Positions 50,928 through 60,778 of a stretch of DNA of 64,000 nucleotides are shown piece after piece. The notes below the pieces were generated by a model. That model did no database searches. It was not told where the DNA came from and saw only the letters and a list, made by a program, of their open reading frames with translations. The stretch lies in assembly GCA_900467745.1 (NCBI GenBank), contig UBQW01000062.1, positions 1 through 64,000 on the forward strand, read 5' to 3'. The DNA is from Hyphomicrobiales bacterium. GTDB lineage: Bacteria; Pseudomonadota; Alphaproteobacteria; Rhizobiales; Rhizobiaceae. Both the position numbers and the translations under genes were made by a program. The first letter of the stretch is position 1. Every line of letters starts with the position of its first letter.

Positions 50928-51325
50928 GTTCGCACGCACCCGCGCACGAGGATGCTCACGAAGCCCATCATGGGCACAGCCATGGGCATGAAGCCGCTCA
51001 CGGCACCTTCAAGAGCTACATGATCGGCTTTGTCCTGTCGGTCATCCTGACGGCCATTCCATTCTGGCTCGTCATGGCCGGCGTCTTCGACAACAAGGCT
51101 GTCACTGCTGCGCTGATCATGATTTTCGGCGTGATCCAGATCGTCGTTCACATGATCTTCTTCCTGCACATGAACTCTCGCTCCGAGGGTGGCTGGACGT
51201 TGCTGGCGCTGATCTTCACGATCCTGCTCGTGGTCATCGCACTCTCCGGCTCGCTCTGGGTCATGCATCATCTCAATACGAACATGATGCCGATGAACCC
51301 GGAAATGATGAAAAACATGCCCTGA
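50924..51325 (+). CDS. cyoD: Cytochrome bo3-type ubiquinol oxidase subunit IV
   Basis: Start ATG at 50924, coupled to cyoC. The protein has 133 residues and three helices (MIGFVLSVILTAIPFWLVMA; ALIMIFGVIQIVVHMIFFLH; ALIFTILLVVIALSGSLWVM), matching CyoD. The cytoplasmic N-terminus is strikingly His-rich (HEAHHGHSHGHEAAHG). Assembly and CuB insertion are assisted by this subunit in the family. Confidence 0.95.
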   Translation: MSSHAPAHEDAHEAHHGHSHGHEAAHGTFKSYMIGFVLSVILTAIPFWLVMAGVFDNKAVTAALIMIFGVIQIVVHMIFFLHMNSRSEGGWTLLALIFTILLVVIALSGSLWVMHHLNTNMMPMNPEMMKNMP

Positions 51326-51337
51326 CGGGCACAACGG

Positions 51338-51361
51338 ACGGGCGGCGGCAACGCCGCCCGT
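51338..51361 (+). terminator. GC-rich hairpin between cyoD and the SURF1 gene
   Basis: ACGGGCGGCG (51338-51347), loop GCAA, CGCCGCCCGT (51352-51361): a perfect 10-bp stem. No T tract follows, so it is more likely an mRNA-stabilising or attenuating hairpin that lowers SURF1 expression relative to cyoABCD than a full terminator. Confidence 0.55.
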
Positions 51362-51375
51362 TACGGTTCAAGACC

Positions 51376-52128
51376 TTGACAAACTCCCCTGCAGACCAAG
51401 CTCCCAAACGTCGTTCGGCGATCGCACTTACGATCTTCTGCGGCTTCCTCGTCGTCGTCCTTTGTGCGGTTTTCGCGCTTGGTGTCTGGCAGGTCGAACG
51501 CCGCGCATGGAAACTGGATCTGATCGCCCGTGTCGATCAGCGCATCCATGCCGAACCGTTGGCCGCCCCCGCCCGCGCTGACTGGGGAAATATCACAAAA
51601 GAAAATGACGAATACCGCCGCGTCACGGCTGAAGGCGCCTTGCAGAACGACAAGGAAAGCCTCGTCTTCGCGGCCACGACGCTGGGCGCCGGATATTGGG
51701 TGATCACGCCCCTGACGCTTGCCGACGGGACATCCGTGATGATCAACCGCGGCTTCGTGCCGACGGACAAGCGCGACGTGAACACGCGCCTTGAGGGTCA
51801 GGTCTCCGGCCCGGTCAAGATTACCGGCTTACTACGTCTCAACGAGCCGGGCGGCACCTTCATCAAGTCGAACGATCCGGCGAACGATCGCTGGTACTCG
51901 CGCGACGTGGAGGCGATGGCTGCAAAGCGGGGCGTCACCGATATCGCCCCATACTTCATCGACGCCGATGCCACCGCCAATCCGGGTGGCTTTCCCGTCG
52001 GGGGGCTGACGCAGGTGAGCTTCCCCAACAACCATCTCCAGTATGCGCTGACCTGGTTCGCGCTTGCCGCGATGGTGGCCGGCCTTCTGGTTTTCGTCCT
52101 GCGCAGCGAGCTGCGCCGACGTCGATAG
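51376..52128 (+). CDS. SURF1-family oxidase assembly protein
   Basis: Start TTG at 51376 (MTNSPADQAPKRRSA...), 250 residues. The topology is typical of SURF1: N-terminal helix ALTIFCGFLVVVLCAVFALG with WQVERRAWK, a large periplasmic domain (YWVITPLTLADGTSVMINRG-FVP) and a C-terminal helix after NNHLQYALTWFALA, the family hallmark. SURF1 inserts heme into the catalytic subunit of heme-copper oxidases. Placement 50 bp after cyoD says it serves this quinol oxidase. Confidence 0.92.
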   Translation: MTNSPADQAPKRRSAIALTIFCGFLVVVLCAVFALGVWQVERRAWKLDLIARVDQRIHAEPLAAPARADWGNITKENDEYRRVTAEGALQNDKESLVFAATTLGAGYWVITPLTLADGTSVMINRGFVPTDKRDVNTRLEGQVSGPVKITGLLRLNEPGGTFIKSNDPANDRWYSRDVEAMAAKRGVTDIAPYFIDADATANPGGFPVGGLTQVSFPNNHLQYALTWFALAAMVAGLLVFVLRSELRRRR

Positions 52129-52131
52129 CGG

Positions 52132-52151
52132 GTCGGGCCCTTGGGCCCGAC
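52132..52151. repeat. Perfect 9-bp hairpin after the SURF1 gene
   Basis: GTCGGGCCC-TT-GGGCCCGAC starts 3 bp after the SURF1 stop; in RNA the loop would open to six or more bases. No T tract. Likely protects or slows the upstream mRNA end. Confidence 0.5.
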
Positions 52152-52222
52152 ATCCCCGGCGTTGCCCATCAAGCGCGCAGCGGTCATGATAAGACGATTC
52201 CATTTCGGACATTCTGGGCCGC

Positions 52223-52987
52223 ATGATGCGCATATTTCTTGTTCGCCACGGCGAATCCCTCGGCAATCTTGATGAGCGGGCTTACGGCCAGTTCGGCGAT
52301 CACAATGTCCCGCTGACCAGATGGGGACACCGGCAGGCGATTGGCGCGGCCGAGGCGATAGCCTCCCACCTGAAGACGTTGGCCGACGTCCCGCAGTTGC
52401 AGATCTGGTATTCCCCATTCTTGCGAACGCGCCAGACCAAGGATGCCCTTGTTTCGGTTCTGTCGCCCAACCTCATAGGCAAGGTCCGCGAAGACTATCT
52501 GTTGCGCGAGCAGGATTTCGGCCTCTTCACCGAGATCTACGACCACGCGGAGCAGAGGCAGAAGTTTCCCGACGAATTCGAGAAATGGGCAAGGCTGCGC
52601 AACAATAGTGGAAAATTTTACGCACGACCGCCCGATGGCGAGAGCCGCGCCGATGTCGCCCAGCGCATGCGCCTGTTTATCCAGACGGCACTGCACGACA
52701 GCCGCGATGGAGACGACACCGTCGTCATCGTCGGCCACGGCGTCACCAACCGGGCGTTCGAAATGAACTTCCTCCAGCAACCGGTCGACTGGTTCGAGCG
52801 ATCCTATAATCCCGGCAATGCAGACGTGACGCTAATCCAGGGATCGAATGCGCAGGGATACGCCTCGACACTGCTCCACCACGCCGCCGATCGCGGGCCG
52901 GGCGAGGAGCATGACATGCGTGAGGCCTATGGTGCGGAGGTCACGATCGCACCGAGATCAGGTCTTCCCGAAGGAAGCGGGATGTGA
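52223..52987 (+). CDS. Histidine phosphatase family protein (phosphoglycerate mutase-like)
   Basis: This 254-residue cytosolic protein has the catalytic LVRHGESLGNLDE (RHG) at its N-terminus, the second catalytic region IWYSPFLRTRQT and the late VVIVGHGVTNRAFEMN (GH). Between them LREQDFGLFTEIYDHAEQRQ supplies the acid/base Glu region. It removes phosphate from a small molecule or protein. A second ATG lies at 52226. Same strand as the cyo/SURF1 genes but not obviously part of that operon. Confidence 0.88.
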   Translation: MMRIFLVRHGESLGNLDERAYGQFGDHNVPLTRWGHRQAIGAAEAIASHLKTLADVPQLQIWYSPFLRTRQTKDALVSVLSPNLIGKVREDYLLREQDFGLFTEIYDHAEQRQKFPDEFEKWARLRNNSGKFYARPPDGESRADVAQRMRLFIQTALHDSRDGDDTVVIVGHGVTNRAFEMNFLQQPVDWFERSYNPGNADVTLIQGSNAQGYASTLLHHAADRGPGEEHDMREAYGAEVTIAPRSGLPEGSGM

Positions 52988-53000
52988 ACCGTTGCCAGCG

Positions 53001-53420
53001 ATGACCAATCAAGTGACATCCGTCATGGAATCCCGCGCCTGCGGCACCTGCACCTTGTGCTGCCGGCTGCCGGAGATCGATCAGCTCTCGAAGCCTGCGA
53101 ATGCCCTGTGCGTGAACTGCGTGACGGGACAGGGCTGCCTCATTTACGACGACCGTCCGGATCTCTGTCGCGATTTTCTCTGCGCATGGATGACAGACCC
53201 TAAGCTTGGACCGCAATGGGACCCTGTCGTCGCGAAGATGATGGTGTACGGTCAGGGCGATCAACTCACGGTGCTTGTCGATCCCGACCACCCGCAGTCG
53301 TGGCGCGAGGAGCCATACGCCAGCCAGCTGACGTCGTGGGCGACGAAGGCAGCCGGGCGTGGCGGCTATGTCATCGTCTTTGTCGGAGACGACGTCTACA
53401 AGGTCGCTCCGGCCAACTAG
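53001..53420 (+). CDS. YkgJ-type cysteine-cluster protein
   Basis: From ATG at 53001 the 139-residue protein carries RACGTCTLCCRLP, CVNCVTGQGCLIYDDRPDLC and RDFLC, the CxxCxxCC...Cx2C...CxxY...RPxxCRxF pattern of the YkgJ/CxxCxxCC family, thought to bind zinc or an Fe-S cluster. The C-terminal half is a small alpha/beta segment ending GGYVIVFVGDDVYKV. Function unknown. It lies 13 bp after the phosphatase gene, a likely two-gene operon. Confidence 0.82.
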   Translation: MTNQVTSVMESRACGTCTLCCRLPEIDQLSKPANALCVNCVTGQGCLIYDDRPDLCRDFLCAWMTDPKLGPQWDPVVAKMMVYGQGDQLTVLVDPDHPQSWREEPYASQLTSWATKAAGRGGYVIVFVGDDVYKVAPAN

Positions 53421-53441
53421 CCGCCACTAGCGGTTTAAGCC

Positions 53442-54278
53442 TCAGTGTCCGACGCGTGATATCACATCCGCCTTCAGGAACCGCTCGACAATCAGCATGA
53501 AGACAAGCGACGGGATGAGGAGAAGCAGAGCCGTGATCGAGGCGATTTGATAGTTGCCACCTGAGGCCGTCGTGTAGAGCAGCAGCGGCAGCATGTTCAC
53601 ATCAGGCGCGCCGACAAAGTAGCTGCCGGTGAACTCATCAAGGCTTTCCAGAAAGACGAAAATCGCGCTTGCCATCAGGCCGGGAGCGGCAAGCGGCAGG
53701 GTGATATCGAAGAAGGTACGCATGGCGCCCGCGCCGGTTACGCGCGCAGCCTGCTCCAGCTCCGCATCGATCGCCGAGAAGGCCGCCGTGGCGATCCACA
53801 CCGCGTAAACCAGGCCGTGCGAGACATGCACGAGGACAACACCTGGGATCGTCCCGTTGAGGCCAATCTCGTAGAAGATCCGCGCAACGTTCACATAGAC
53901 CGTGAGGTTCGGGAAGGCTTGCGGGATGAGGAAGGCGAGCAGGATCGCGCTGCGCAGCGGCAGCTTCAGCCGCGCCAGCGCATAGCCGGCCGGGATGGCG
54001 AGAAGAAGCGAGACGATGACGGTGAAGACCGCAACGACAAGTGAGTTGCGCAGCGAATCCAGCGCCCCGCCCCGCGGCGCGAAGACTTTCACCCACGAGC
54101 TGAAGCCGTATTCCAGCGGCAGGCTATGCGGAAAGTACCATTTCTCGGCAACTGTCCACAAAACCAGATTGGCGAGCGGGCCGAAGATGAAGAAGGCCAT
54201 CAGTCCGAAGACGATGCCGCGCGGCACCCACCACAGGCCAGCAAGAGAGGCTCGTGATCGAGAAATCGTCGTCATCAC
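53442..54278 (-). CDS. ABC transporter permease (second of a pair, leftward operon)
   Basis: A 278-residue inner-membrane protein with six helices beginning VFGLMAFFIFGPLANLVLWT. The EAA loop is ELEQAARVTGAGAMRTFFDI followed by TLPLAAPG, typical of spermidine/putrescine- and phosphonate-type importers. Its start overlaps the stop of the first permease by 4 bp. Last gene of the leftward operon ATPase - binding protein - permease - permease. Confidence 0.92.
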   Translation of the reverse strand: MMTTISRSRASLAGLWWVPRGIVFGLMAFFIFGPLANLVLWTVAEKWYFPHSLPLEYGFSSWVKVFAPRGGALDSLRNSLVVAVFTVIVSLLLAIPAGYALARLKLPLRSAILLAFLIPQAFPNLTVYVNVARIFYEIGLNGTIPGVVLVHVSHGLVYAVWIATAAFSAIDAELEQAARVTGAGAMRTFFDITLPLAAPGLMASAIFVFLESLDEFTGSYFVGAPDVNMLPLLLYTTASGGNYQIASITALLLLIPSLVFMLIVERFLKADVISRVGH

Positions 54279-55099
54279 GCGCGCTCCTTCAGGCTTTGGC
54301 GGAGATAAATCCAGGCGACGGAGGACGCCAGCACCAGCGAGACCAGGCCGAGCGCGTTGGCAACGCCGTAGTCGCCATAGGCGTTGACGCGGAAAGCGAT
54401 ATCGGCGGTGAGCATGGTCGGCGATTGCGCGTTGATCATCAAAGGCACCGAAAGCACCGACATCATGGTGACGAAAGAGAGGATCAGACCGACGGTGAGC
54501 GTGACGGCGACCTGCGGCACGATGATCTCGAACAGCAGCCGAAATTTCGACGCGCCGAGATTGCGGGCCGCCTCGATCGTGTCGCGGTTGATGGAGGCCA
54601 TCGCGCCGGCGACAAGCAATGCCACGAACGGCGTCTGCTTCCAGACGAAAGCGGTGACGATGCCGCGCCAGTCGAGGAAACTCACGGCATCGAGTGGGTT
54701 CATCAGGCCGAGGCTGACGGCAGTGTTGTTCATCATGCCGTTCTTGGAGAGGAAGGTACGCAGGATCTGGCCGACGACGATGAACGGAATGAACATCGGC
54801 CAGCGATAGAGCCAGCGCAGGATCGCAACGGCGCGCGGATGTTCGCCGAGCGTCAGATAGCCGCCAATCGCGATCGCGCCGATGCCGATCAACACGGTCG
54901 ATAGGCCAACGATAACAACGGTGAAGACGATGTCGCTGGTGTAGAGGTCGAAGGTCTTGACAAAATTGTCGAAGCCGAGCGCTCCACCTTCCACCCTGAA
55001 GGCGCCGACCGCCGACATGATCAACGGAAGAATGAACAGGGCTGCAATGACCGCCAGCGCGGGCAGGACAAGCAGGAGACCAAGTAGGCGTTTCGACAT
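54275..55099 (-). CDS. ABC transporter permease (first of a pair, leftward operon)
   Basis: Start ATG at 55099 (MSKRLLGLLLVLPALAVIAA), 274 residues, six helices. The EAA loop is TIEAARNLGASKFRLLFEII followed by VPQVA. Pairs with the downstream permease to form the channel for the leftward importer. A 145-bp gap with strong hairpins separates it from the binding-protein gene. Confidence 0.92.
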   Translation of the reverse strand: MSKRLLGLLLVLPALAVIAALFILPLIMSAVGAFRVEGGALGFDNFVKTFDLYTSDIVFTVVIVGLSTVLIGIGAIAIGGYLTLGEHPRAVAILRWLYRWPMFIPFIVVGQILRTFLSKNGMMNNTAVSLGLMNPLDAVSFLDWRGIVTAFVWKQTPFVALLVAGAMASINRDTIEAARNLGASKFRLLFEIIVPQVAVTLTVGLILSFVTMMSVLSVPLMINAQSPTMLTADIAFRVNAYGDYGVANALGLVSLVLASSVAWIYLRQSLKERA

Positions 55100-55205
55100 G
55101 TTACGACCTTGAGACGCGAGCGAGGCGGATGAGAGGAGGCGGTGACAGAGACGAGCGCCGCCGAAAAGGACGACGACACCGCGTGCCACCTCTCATCCGG
55201 TCAAT

Positions 55206-55239
55206 CGAACCGCCCTCCCCCGGGAGAGAAGGCGGTTCG
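55206..55239 (-). repeat. Intercistronic hairpin after the binding-protein gene
   Basis: CGAACCGCC (55206-55214) pairs with GGCGGTTCG (55231-55239), and the loop adds CTCCC/GGGAG. Read leftward it lies 6 bp after the binding-protein stop. Such hairpins raise binding-protein mRNA over permease mRNA. A second long-range pairing (CGGATGAGAGG near 55127 with CCTCTCATCCG near 55188) makes the whole gap resemble Rhizobium intergenic mosaic (RIME-like) palindromes, an untested comparison. Confidence 0.55.
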
Positions 55240-55244
55240 CAGAC

Positions 55245-56378
55245 TTACTTTACGGACTCTTCGTAGGCTTCGAGGATCGCGGTATTGTAAGGCGCGATCG
55301 GGAAAGGCTTGCCGTTGTTGGCGAGATCGTCAGGCGTGATGTCGACGAAGAGCTTGTTCCAGGTCGCGTCGTCGAGCTTCGGCTTGACGAAGTTGGCGTC
55401 GATACCCGGATACCAGTTGAAGCGCTTCACGATGCCTTCGGCCTGAACTTCCGGGCTGGTGGCGAGCGCGATGAACTTTTCCGCAAGCGCCTTGTGGCCC
55501 GACTTTTCAGGAACGACATAGTGCATCGGCTGGCCGGGCATACCCGGGGCCGGCAGCACCAGCTTCATTTCCGGCGGCAGCTGGCCATTGGCCTGCCAGC
55601 TGTAGAACATGTCGACCCAGACAGGGCCCATGGCGATTTCGCCGCGGCTGAGAAGATCGAGCGTGCCGGCGTTACCAGGCGTCAGCGTGGCGTTCTTGGT
55701 GAAATCGGCCAGGCTCTTGAAGGCGCCGTCCCACTTGGTGGTTTCTTCCTGCTTGAACGGACCCGTCATCAGGTTGTTGGCATCGCCACCGCCGAAGGCA
55801 TAGACCCAGCCCATGACGAAGGACACGCCAGAAGCGCCGCCCTTGATGCCGTTGTACCCGAACTGCTTCGGATGAGCCTTTGCCCATTCGGCGAGTTCCG
55901 CGTAGCTCTTCGGCGGGTTCGCAACCAGTGCCGGGTTATAGGCGATCGCCGTCTGGCTGTTGAACATCGGCATTACGAAGCCATCGACATCCGAGCCGAG
56001 CGCGTTCTTCGCGTTGCCGCGGGTCACCAGCTTGCCGGTATCAATGTTGCCGCGATACTTCTCGAGGTAACCCTTCTGGACCATCGGGCCGGCGAACTTT
56101 TCGTGCACGACGGCAACGTCGACATCCCAGACCTTGGCTTCGGCCGCTGCCTGCGCGTCGAAACGCTCCAGGATCTTCTGCGAGCCTGCATCACCGGGAC
56201 CAGTGCCGACGGCGCGAACCGTGTCGCCCGGATTGGCCTTCTCGAACAACGGTCCGAGATACTGGTTGATGTAATCGACCATGTTCTGGTCGCCTGCGGT
56301 GGCGACCGTCAGCTCTTCGGCCTTTACCGGCAACGTCGCGAGAGCAACGGCGATAGCGGCATACGTCAATCTCTGCAT
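55245..56378 (-). CDS. ABC transporter substrate-binding protein (leftward operon)
   Basis: A 377-residue periplasmic protein with signal peptide MQRLTYAAIAVALATLPVKA cleaved before EELTVATAGDQ. It belongs to the extracellular solute-binding group 1/8 seen with PotD- and AfuA/PhnS-like systems (FVMPMFNSQTAIAYNPALV, SRGEIAMGPVWVDMFYSWQA). AGGAGA lies ahead of the ATG. Ligand not readable from sequence. The neighbouring phosphoesterase and Pho-box-like sites favour a phosphorylated solute. Confidence 0.88.
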   Translation of the reverse strand: MQRLTYAAIAVALATLPVKAEELTVATAGDQNMVDYINQYLGPLFEKANPGDTVRAVGTGPGDAGSQKILERFDAQAAAEAKVWDVDVAVVHEKFAGPMVQKGYLEKYRGNIDTGKLVTRGNAKNALGSDVDGFVMPMFNSQTAIAYNPALVANPPKSYAELAEWAKAHPKQFGYNGIKGGASGVSFVMGWVYAFGGGDANNLMTGPFKQEETTKWDGAFKSLADFTKNATLTPGNAGTLDLLSRGEIAMGPVWVDMFYSWQANGQLPPEMKLVLPAPGMPGQPMHYVVPEKSGHKALAEKFIALATSPEVQAEGIVKRFNWYPGIDANFVKPKLDDATWNKLFVDITPDDLANNGKPFPIAPYNTAILEAYEESVK

Positions 56379-56432
56379 CAGGCTTCTCCTTGTTATGAAA
56401 ATGTGAGGTTCTGAAAGTCAGGCATCAAAAGG

Positions 56433-57563
56433 TCAGGCGTGGACTTTCCCGGGCGAAACCTGGGAAATGGCGTTTGCCGGCTCGGTGCTCGGCGAATTGA
56501 AGAGAAACAGAGCCTCGGCTGGCACATGAACGCGGACGCGCTCGCCCGGCTCAAATGCGCGGGTAGCGTCCGCCATGATCTCGCGGTCGCCGACACGAAC
56601 GGCATGGCGCCAATGGCCACCTGGATAGCTCACGGCTGCGATCTCGCCATCGAGCGTAACGCCCGACCCGACAACCGCTGTCTCGGCAGCGAGGATTTGC
56701 GCCGCCTCCGGCCGGAAGCGCGCCTCGACGGTGCCTTGCACGAGGTCCCGCCCCATCAGAGCGACATGGCCGACGGCATTCGTTGGGCCCGCGGCGATAA
56801 CGAAGTCGTTGCCATCAGGCGCGCCAGTCAGCGAGATCACGTTCTCGGCGCCCATGAAGGCGGCGACGAAGGCCGAGGCCGGCCTGTTGTAGACGTCTTC
56901 AGGCGTGCCCTGCTGAGCGATCCGACCGGCATTGAGGATCACGATCCTGTCGGCCATCACCATCGCTTCTTCGCGATCATGCGTCACGTGAACGGCGGTG
57001 ATGCCAAGGCGCTTCTGCAGTGCGCGGAGCTCGTGGCGAACGCTAAGCCTTATGCGGGCGTCGAGATTGGAAAGCGGCTCGTCAAGCAGCAGGATCTCGG
57101 GATCAACCGCCAAGGCACGGCCGAGCGCGACGCGCTGGCGCTGACCGCCGGACAAGGCCGCCGGCTTTCGTGCTCCCAGTCCATCCAGCCCCAGAAGAGA
57201 CTGCATGGCGGAGACCCGCTTGTCGATTTCGCTGCGCTGGACCTTCTTCAGTTTCAAGCCATAGCCGATATTCTGCGCTACCGTCATATGTGGCCAGAGC
57301 GCATAGGACTGGAAGACGAGCGCCATCCCGCGCTTGTCGGGCGGCAGGTGCGTCACCTCGCGATGGCGCACGGAGACCGATCCCGAGGACGGCGTCACGA
57401 AGCCGGCGAGGACGCGCAGCAGTGTCGTCTTTCCGCAGCCTGATGACCCGAGCAAGGCGACGAATTCCCCGCGCTCGATATTGAGGTCTATGTCCTCCAG
57501 AACCTGGGTGTTGCCATATCTGCAGGCAACCGACCGCAATTCCAGAAACGCGCCTTGAACCAT
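56433..57563 (-). CDS. ABC transporter ATP-binding protein (leftward operon)
   Basis: A 376-residue ATPase: Walker A LLGSSGCGKTTLLRVLAGF, Q-loop VFQSYALWPHMTVAQNI, signature ALSGGQRQRVALGRAL, Walker B ILLLDEPLSNLDARIR, switch VTHDREEAMVMADRIVIL. A C-terminal TOBE-type domain follows (FRPEAAQILAAETAVVGSGV), as in PotA/UgpC/MalK-type subunits. First gene of the leftward operon, starting 15 bp from a perfect palindrome and 60 bp from a Pho-box-like site. Confidence 0.93.
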   Translation of the reverse strand: MVQGAFLELRSVACRYGNTQVLEDIDLNIERGEFVALLGSSGCGKTTLLRVLAGFVTPSSGSVSVRHREVTHLPPDKRGMALVFQSYALWPHMTVAQNIGYGLKLKKVQRSEIDKRVSAMQSLLGLDGLGARKPAALSGGQRQRVALGRALAVDPEILLLDEPLSNLDARIRLSVRHELRALQKRLGITAVHVTHDREEAMVMADRIVILNAGRIAQQGTPEDVYNRPASAFVAAFMGAENVISLTGAPDGNDFVIAAGPTNAVGHVALMGRDLVQGTVEARFRPEAAQILAAETAVVGSGVTLDGEIAAVSYPGGHWRHAVRVGDREIMADATRAFEPGERVRVHVPAEALFLFNSPSTEPANAISQVSPGKVHA

Positions 57564-57577
57564 CTCTCAACTCCCGT

Positions 57578-57593
57578 TGCACAGCTGTGCAAT
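57578..57593. promoter_or_regulatory. Perfect 16-bp palindrome, candidate operator
   Basis: TTGCACAGCTGTGCAA, 15 bp upstream of the ATPase start in the leftward operon. Its length and symmetry suit a dimeric repressor. A LacI-family regulator is encoded at 62977-63969 and could be the ligand, but LacI operators usually have a central CG, so another regulator is possible. Confidence 0.5.
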
Positions 57594-57622
57594 CTGTCCA
57601 GCAGCTAGTTAGAATGTTTCCT

Positions 57623-57640
57623 TTACAGTTAGATGACGGT
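57623..57640 (-). promoter_or_regulatory. PhoB-box-like direct repeat for the leftward ABC operon
   Basis: Minus strand CCGTCAT-CTAA-CTGTAAA against consensus CTGTCAT-N4-CTGTCAT: 6/7 and 5/7 matches with the correct 11-bp period, oriented toward the leftward ATPase gene 60 bp away. A possible -10 (TAACTA) lies 10 bp downstream. Confidence 0.45.
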
Positions 57641-57730
57641 TGGCGCGTTCCCGCGGTCCACTGCATCGAATGGATGATCCCTGCGCTGTGTCGGTCCTGA
57701 ACGGGCCCTAGAAAAAGGCTCGAATGCGCG

Positions 57731-57748
57731 GTGACAATTCGATGACGA
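57731..57748 (-). promoter_or_regulatory. Second PhoB-box-like repeat
   Basis: Minus strand TCGTCAT-CGAA-TTGTCAC: 5/7 and 5/7 matches to CTGTCAT repeats with 11-bp spacing. It lies 115 bp from the metallophosphoesterase start and about 170 bp from the leftward ATPase. Weaker than 57623-57640. Confidence 0.35.
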
Positions 57749-57862
57749 AAATGAAACGCGGTTGGAAAGCCGTGTTACGCCCCCGACACATGATCGCTTT
57801 AAAGAGGCGCCGAAGACGTCGCTGGCCGCAGCCTGGCCGGCGTGTGGAATTGGAGAAGCGCC

Positions 57863-58695
57863 GTGAAGATCATCCATATTACCGATACACATCTGAGCCC
57901 CAACAAGCCGCATTTCAACGGCAACTGGGCGCCCCTGCTCCGCTGGATCGAGGAAACCGGCGCTGACCTCATCGTGCACACCGGTGACCTCAGCGTTGAC
58001 GGCGCCGACAAAGACGAAGATCTGGCCTTTTCCATGGAACTGATGCGCCAGGTGTCGATCCCCATGCTGATCGTTCCCGGCAATCACGATGTCGGACACC
58101 TCCCGGGCTCGGCCCAGCCGGTCAATGCGGAGCGTCTCGCCCGCTGGCGTAATCTCGTCGGCCCCGACTATTTCGCGCAGGATATCGGGAACTGGCGCAT
58201 TATCGGTCTGAACAGCCTGCTCATGGGCTTCGAGGATGCAGAAGAACAGGCACAGTTCGACTGGCTGCAGAAGACGCTCGCCGAGCGCGGTGAGCGCCGC
58301 GTCGCAATCTTCGCGCACAAACCGCTATTCGTAGACGACGCCAATGAAGGCGACACCGGCTACTGGAGCGTACGCCCGACGCAGCGCCGCAAGCTTTATG
58401 ACCTGATCGCCGCTCACGACGTCGCGCTCTTCGGCAGTGGGCACCTGCACTGGACGTGGAAGGGCGAGTTCGGCCAGACCTCGGTCGTCTGGGCGCCGCC
58501 GACAGCCTTTATCCTCGACACGATGGAACGTGAAATGCCGGGAGAGCGCCTGGTGGGTGCGGCCGTGCACGAGCTTGGTGACGACGTCACGACCGAACTG
58601 GTCGCCGTACCAGGGATGACCGCCTACTTCCTCGACGATGTCGTGGAAGAGGTCTACCCGCAGGCAGCGCCGAAGAAGCAGCGGGAGCGAGCGCA

Positions 58696-58699
<4 letters not shown>
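57863..58699 (+). CDS. Metallophosphoesterase
   Basis: Start GTG at 57863 after GGAG (VKIIHITDTHLSPNKPHFNG). 278 residues with all calcineurin-type metal motifs: ITDTHLSP (DxH), IVHTGDLSVDG (GDxxxxG), VPGNHDVGH (GNHD), AHKPLF (H) and GSGHLHWTW (GHxH). This layout is shared by cyclic-nucleotide phosphodiesterase CpdA and glycerophosphodiesterase GpdQ. No signal peptide, so it acts in the cytoplasm. It overlaps the following ABC ATPase gene by 4 bp, so it probably processes what that transporter imports. Confidence 0.9.
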
Positions 58700-59851
<1,152 letters not shown>

Positions 59852-59859
<8 letters not shown>

Positions 59860-60778
59860 CATCGCCATGGACGCACCTGCAACACGCAAGACCACGGTAG
59901 CACGCGAACGCAACGAAGCGCGTACCGCCTGGCTCCTGGCACTGCCCGCCATCATCCTGATCTTTGTTTTCGTGCTCCTGCCCGTGGTTGCCGTCGTCCT
60001 GCTCGGCTTCACCGATTTTGAGCTCGGCATGGGCAAGTTCCGCTTTGTCGGCTTCGAGAACTATGCGCACCTGATCAACGATCGCGCCTTCCGCAAAGCC
60101 TTGTGGAACACGACCTGCTATACGGCGATCGTGGCCCCTGTTTCGATCGTCCTCGGCCTTGTAGTCGCTCTCATGATCGAAAGCGAGACCACCGCGCGCA
60201 GCTTCTTCCGCACGGTCTACTTCCTGCCGGTGGCATCGCTGATCGTCGCCATGGCAACCGTGTGGCAATATCTCTTCCACCCGACCATCGGGCCGATCAA
60301 CAGCCTGCTGGCGCTGGTCGGCATTCCCGGCCCCAACTGGCTCGCAGCCTCGAGCACCGTGCTCTACAGCCTGTCGATCATCGGTGTCTGGCAGTCCGTC
60401 GGCTTCAACATGGTGCTATTCCTCGCCGGTCTCACCGCCATCCCGCGTGAGCTCTATGCGGCTGCCGAAGTCGATGGCGCCCGCTCGGCTTTCGATCGGT
60501 TCCGTCTGGTGACCTGGCCGATGCTCGGACCGACGACGCTGTTCGTCACGACGATCAGCATCATCAACTCGGTGAAGGTCTTCGAAACAGTCCAGACCCT
60601 CACTCAAGGCGGGCCGAACCATGCATCCGAAGTGCTGCTCTTCAGCATCTACCAGGAAGGTTTCGTCTATCTGCGCGTCGGTTACGCATCGGCGATGACG
60701 GTGGTGTTCCTCGCCATCCTGATGGTGCTCACTTTCCTCCAGTACAATGTTCTCGACCGTCGGGTGCACTACTCATGA
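59852..60778 (+). CDS. ABC transporter permease, UgpA/MalF-like (rightward operon)
   Basis: 308 residues. About 30 polar residues precede the first helix (AWLLALPAIILIFVFVLLPV), then five further helices. The EAA loop is ELYAAAEVDGARSAFDRFRL followed by VTWPMLGP, typical of carbohydrate uptake family 1 (CUT1) permeases. Overlaps the ATPase gene by 8 bp and the next permease by 4 bp. Confidence 0.93.
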
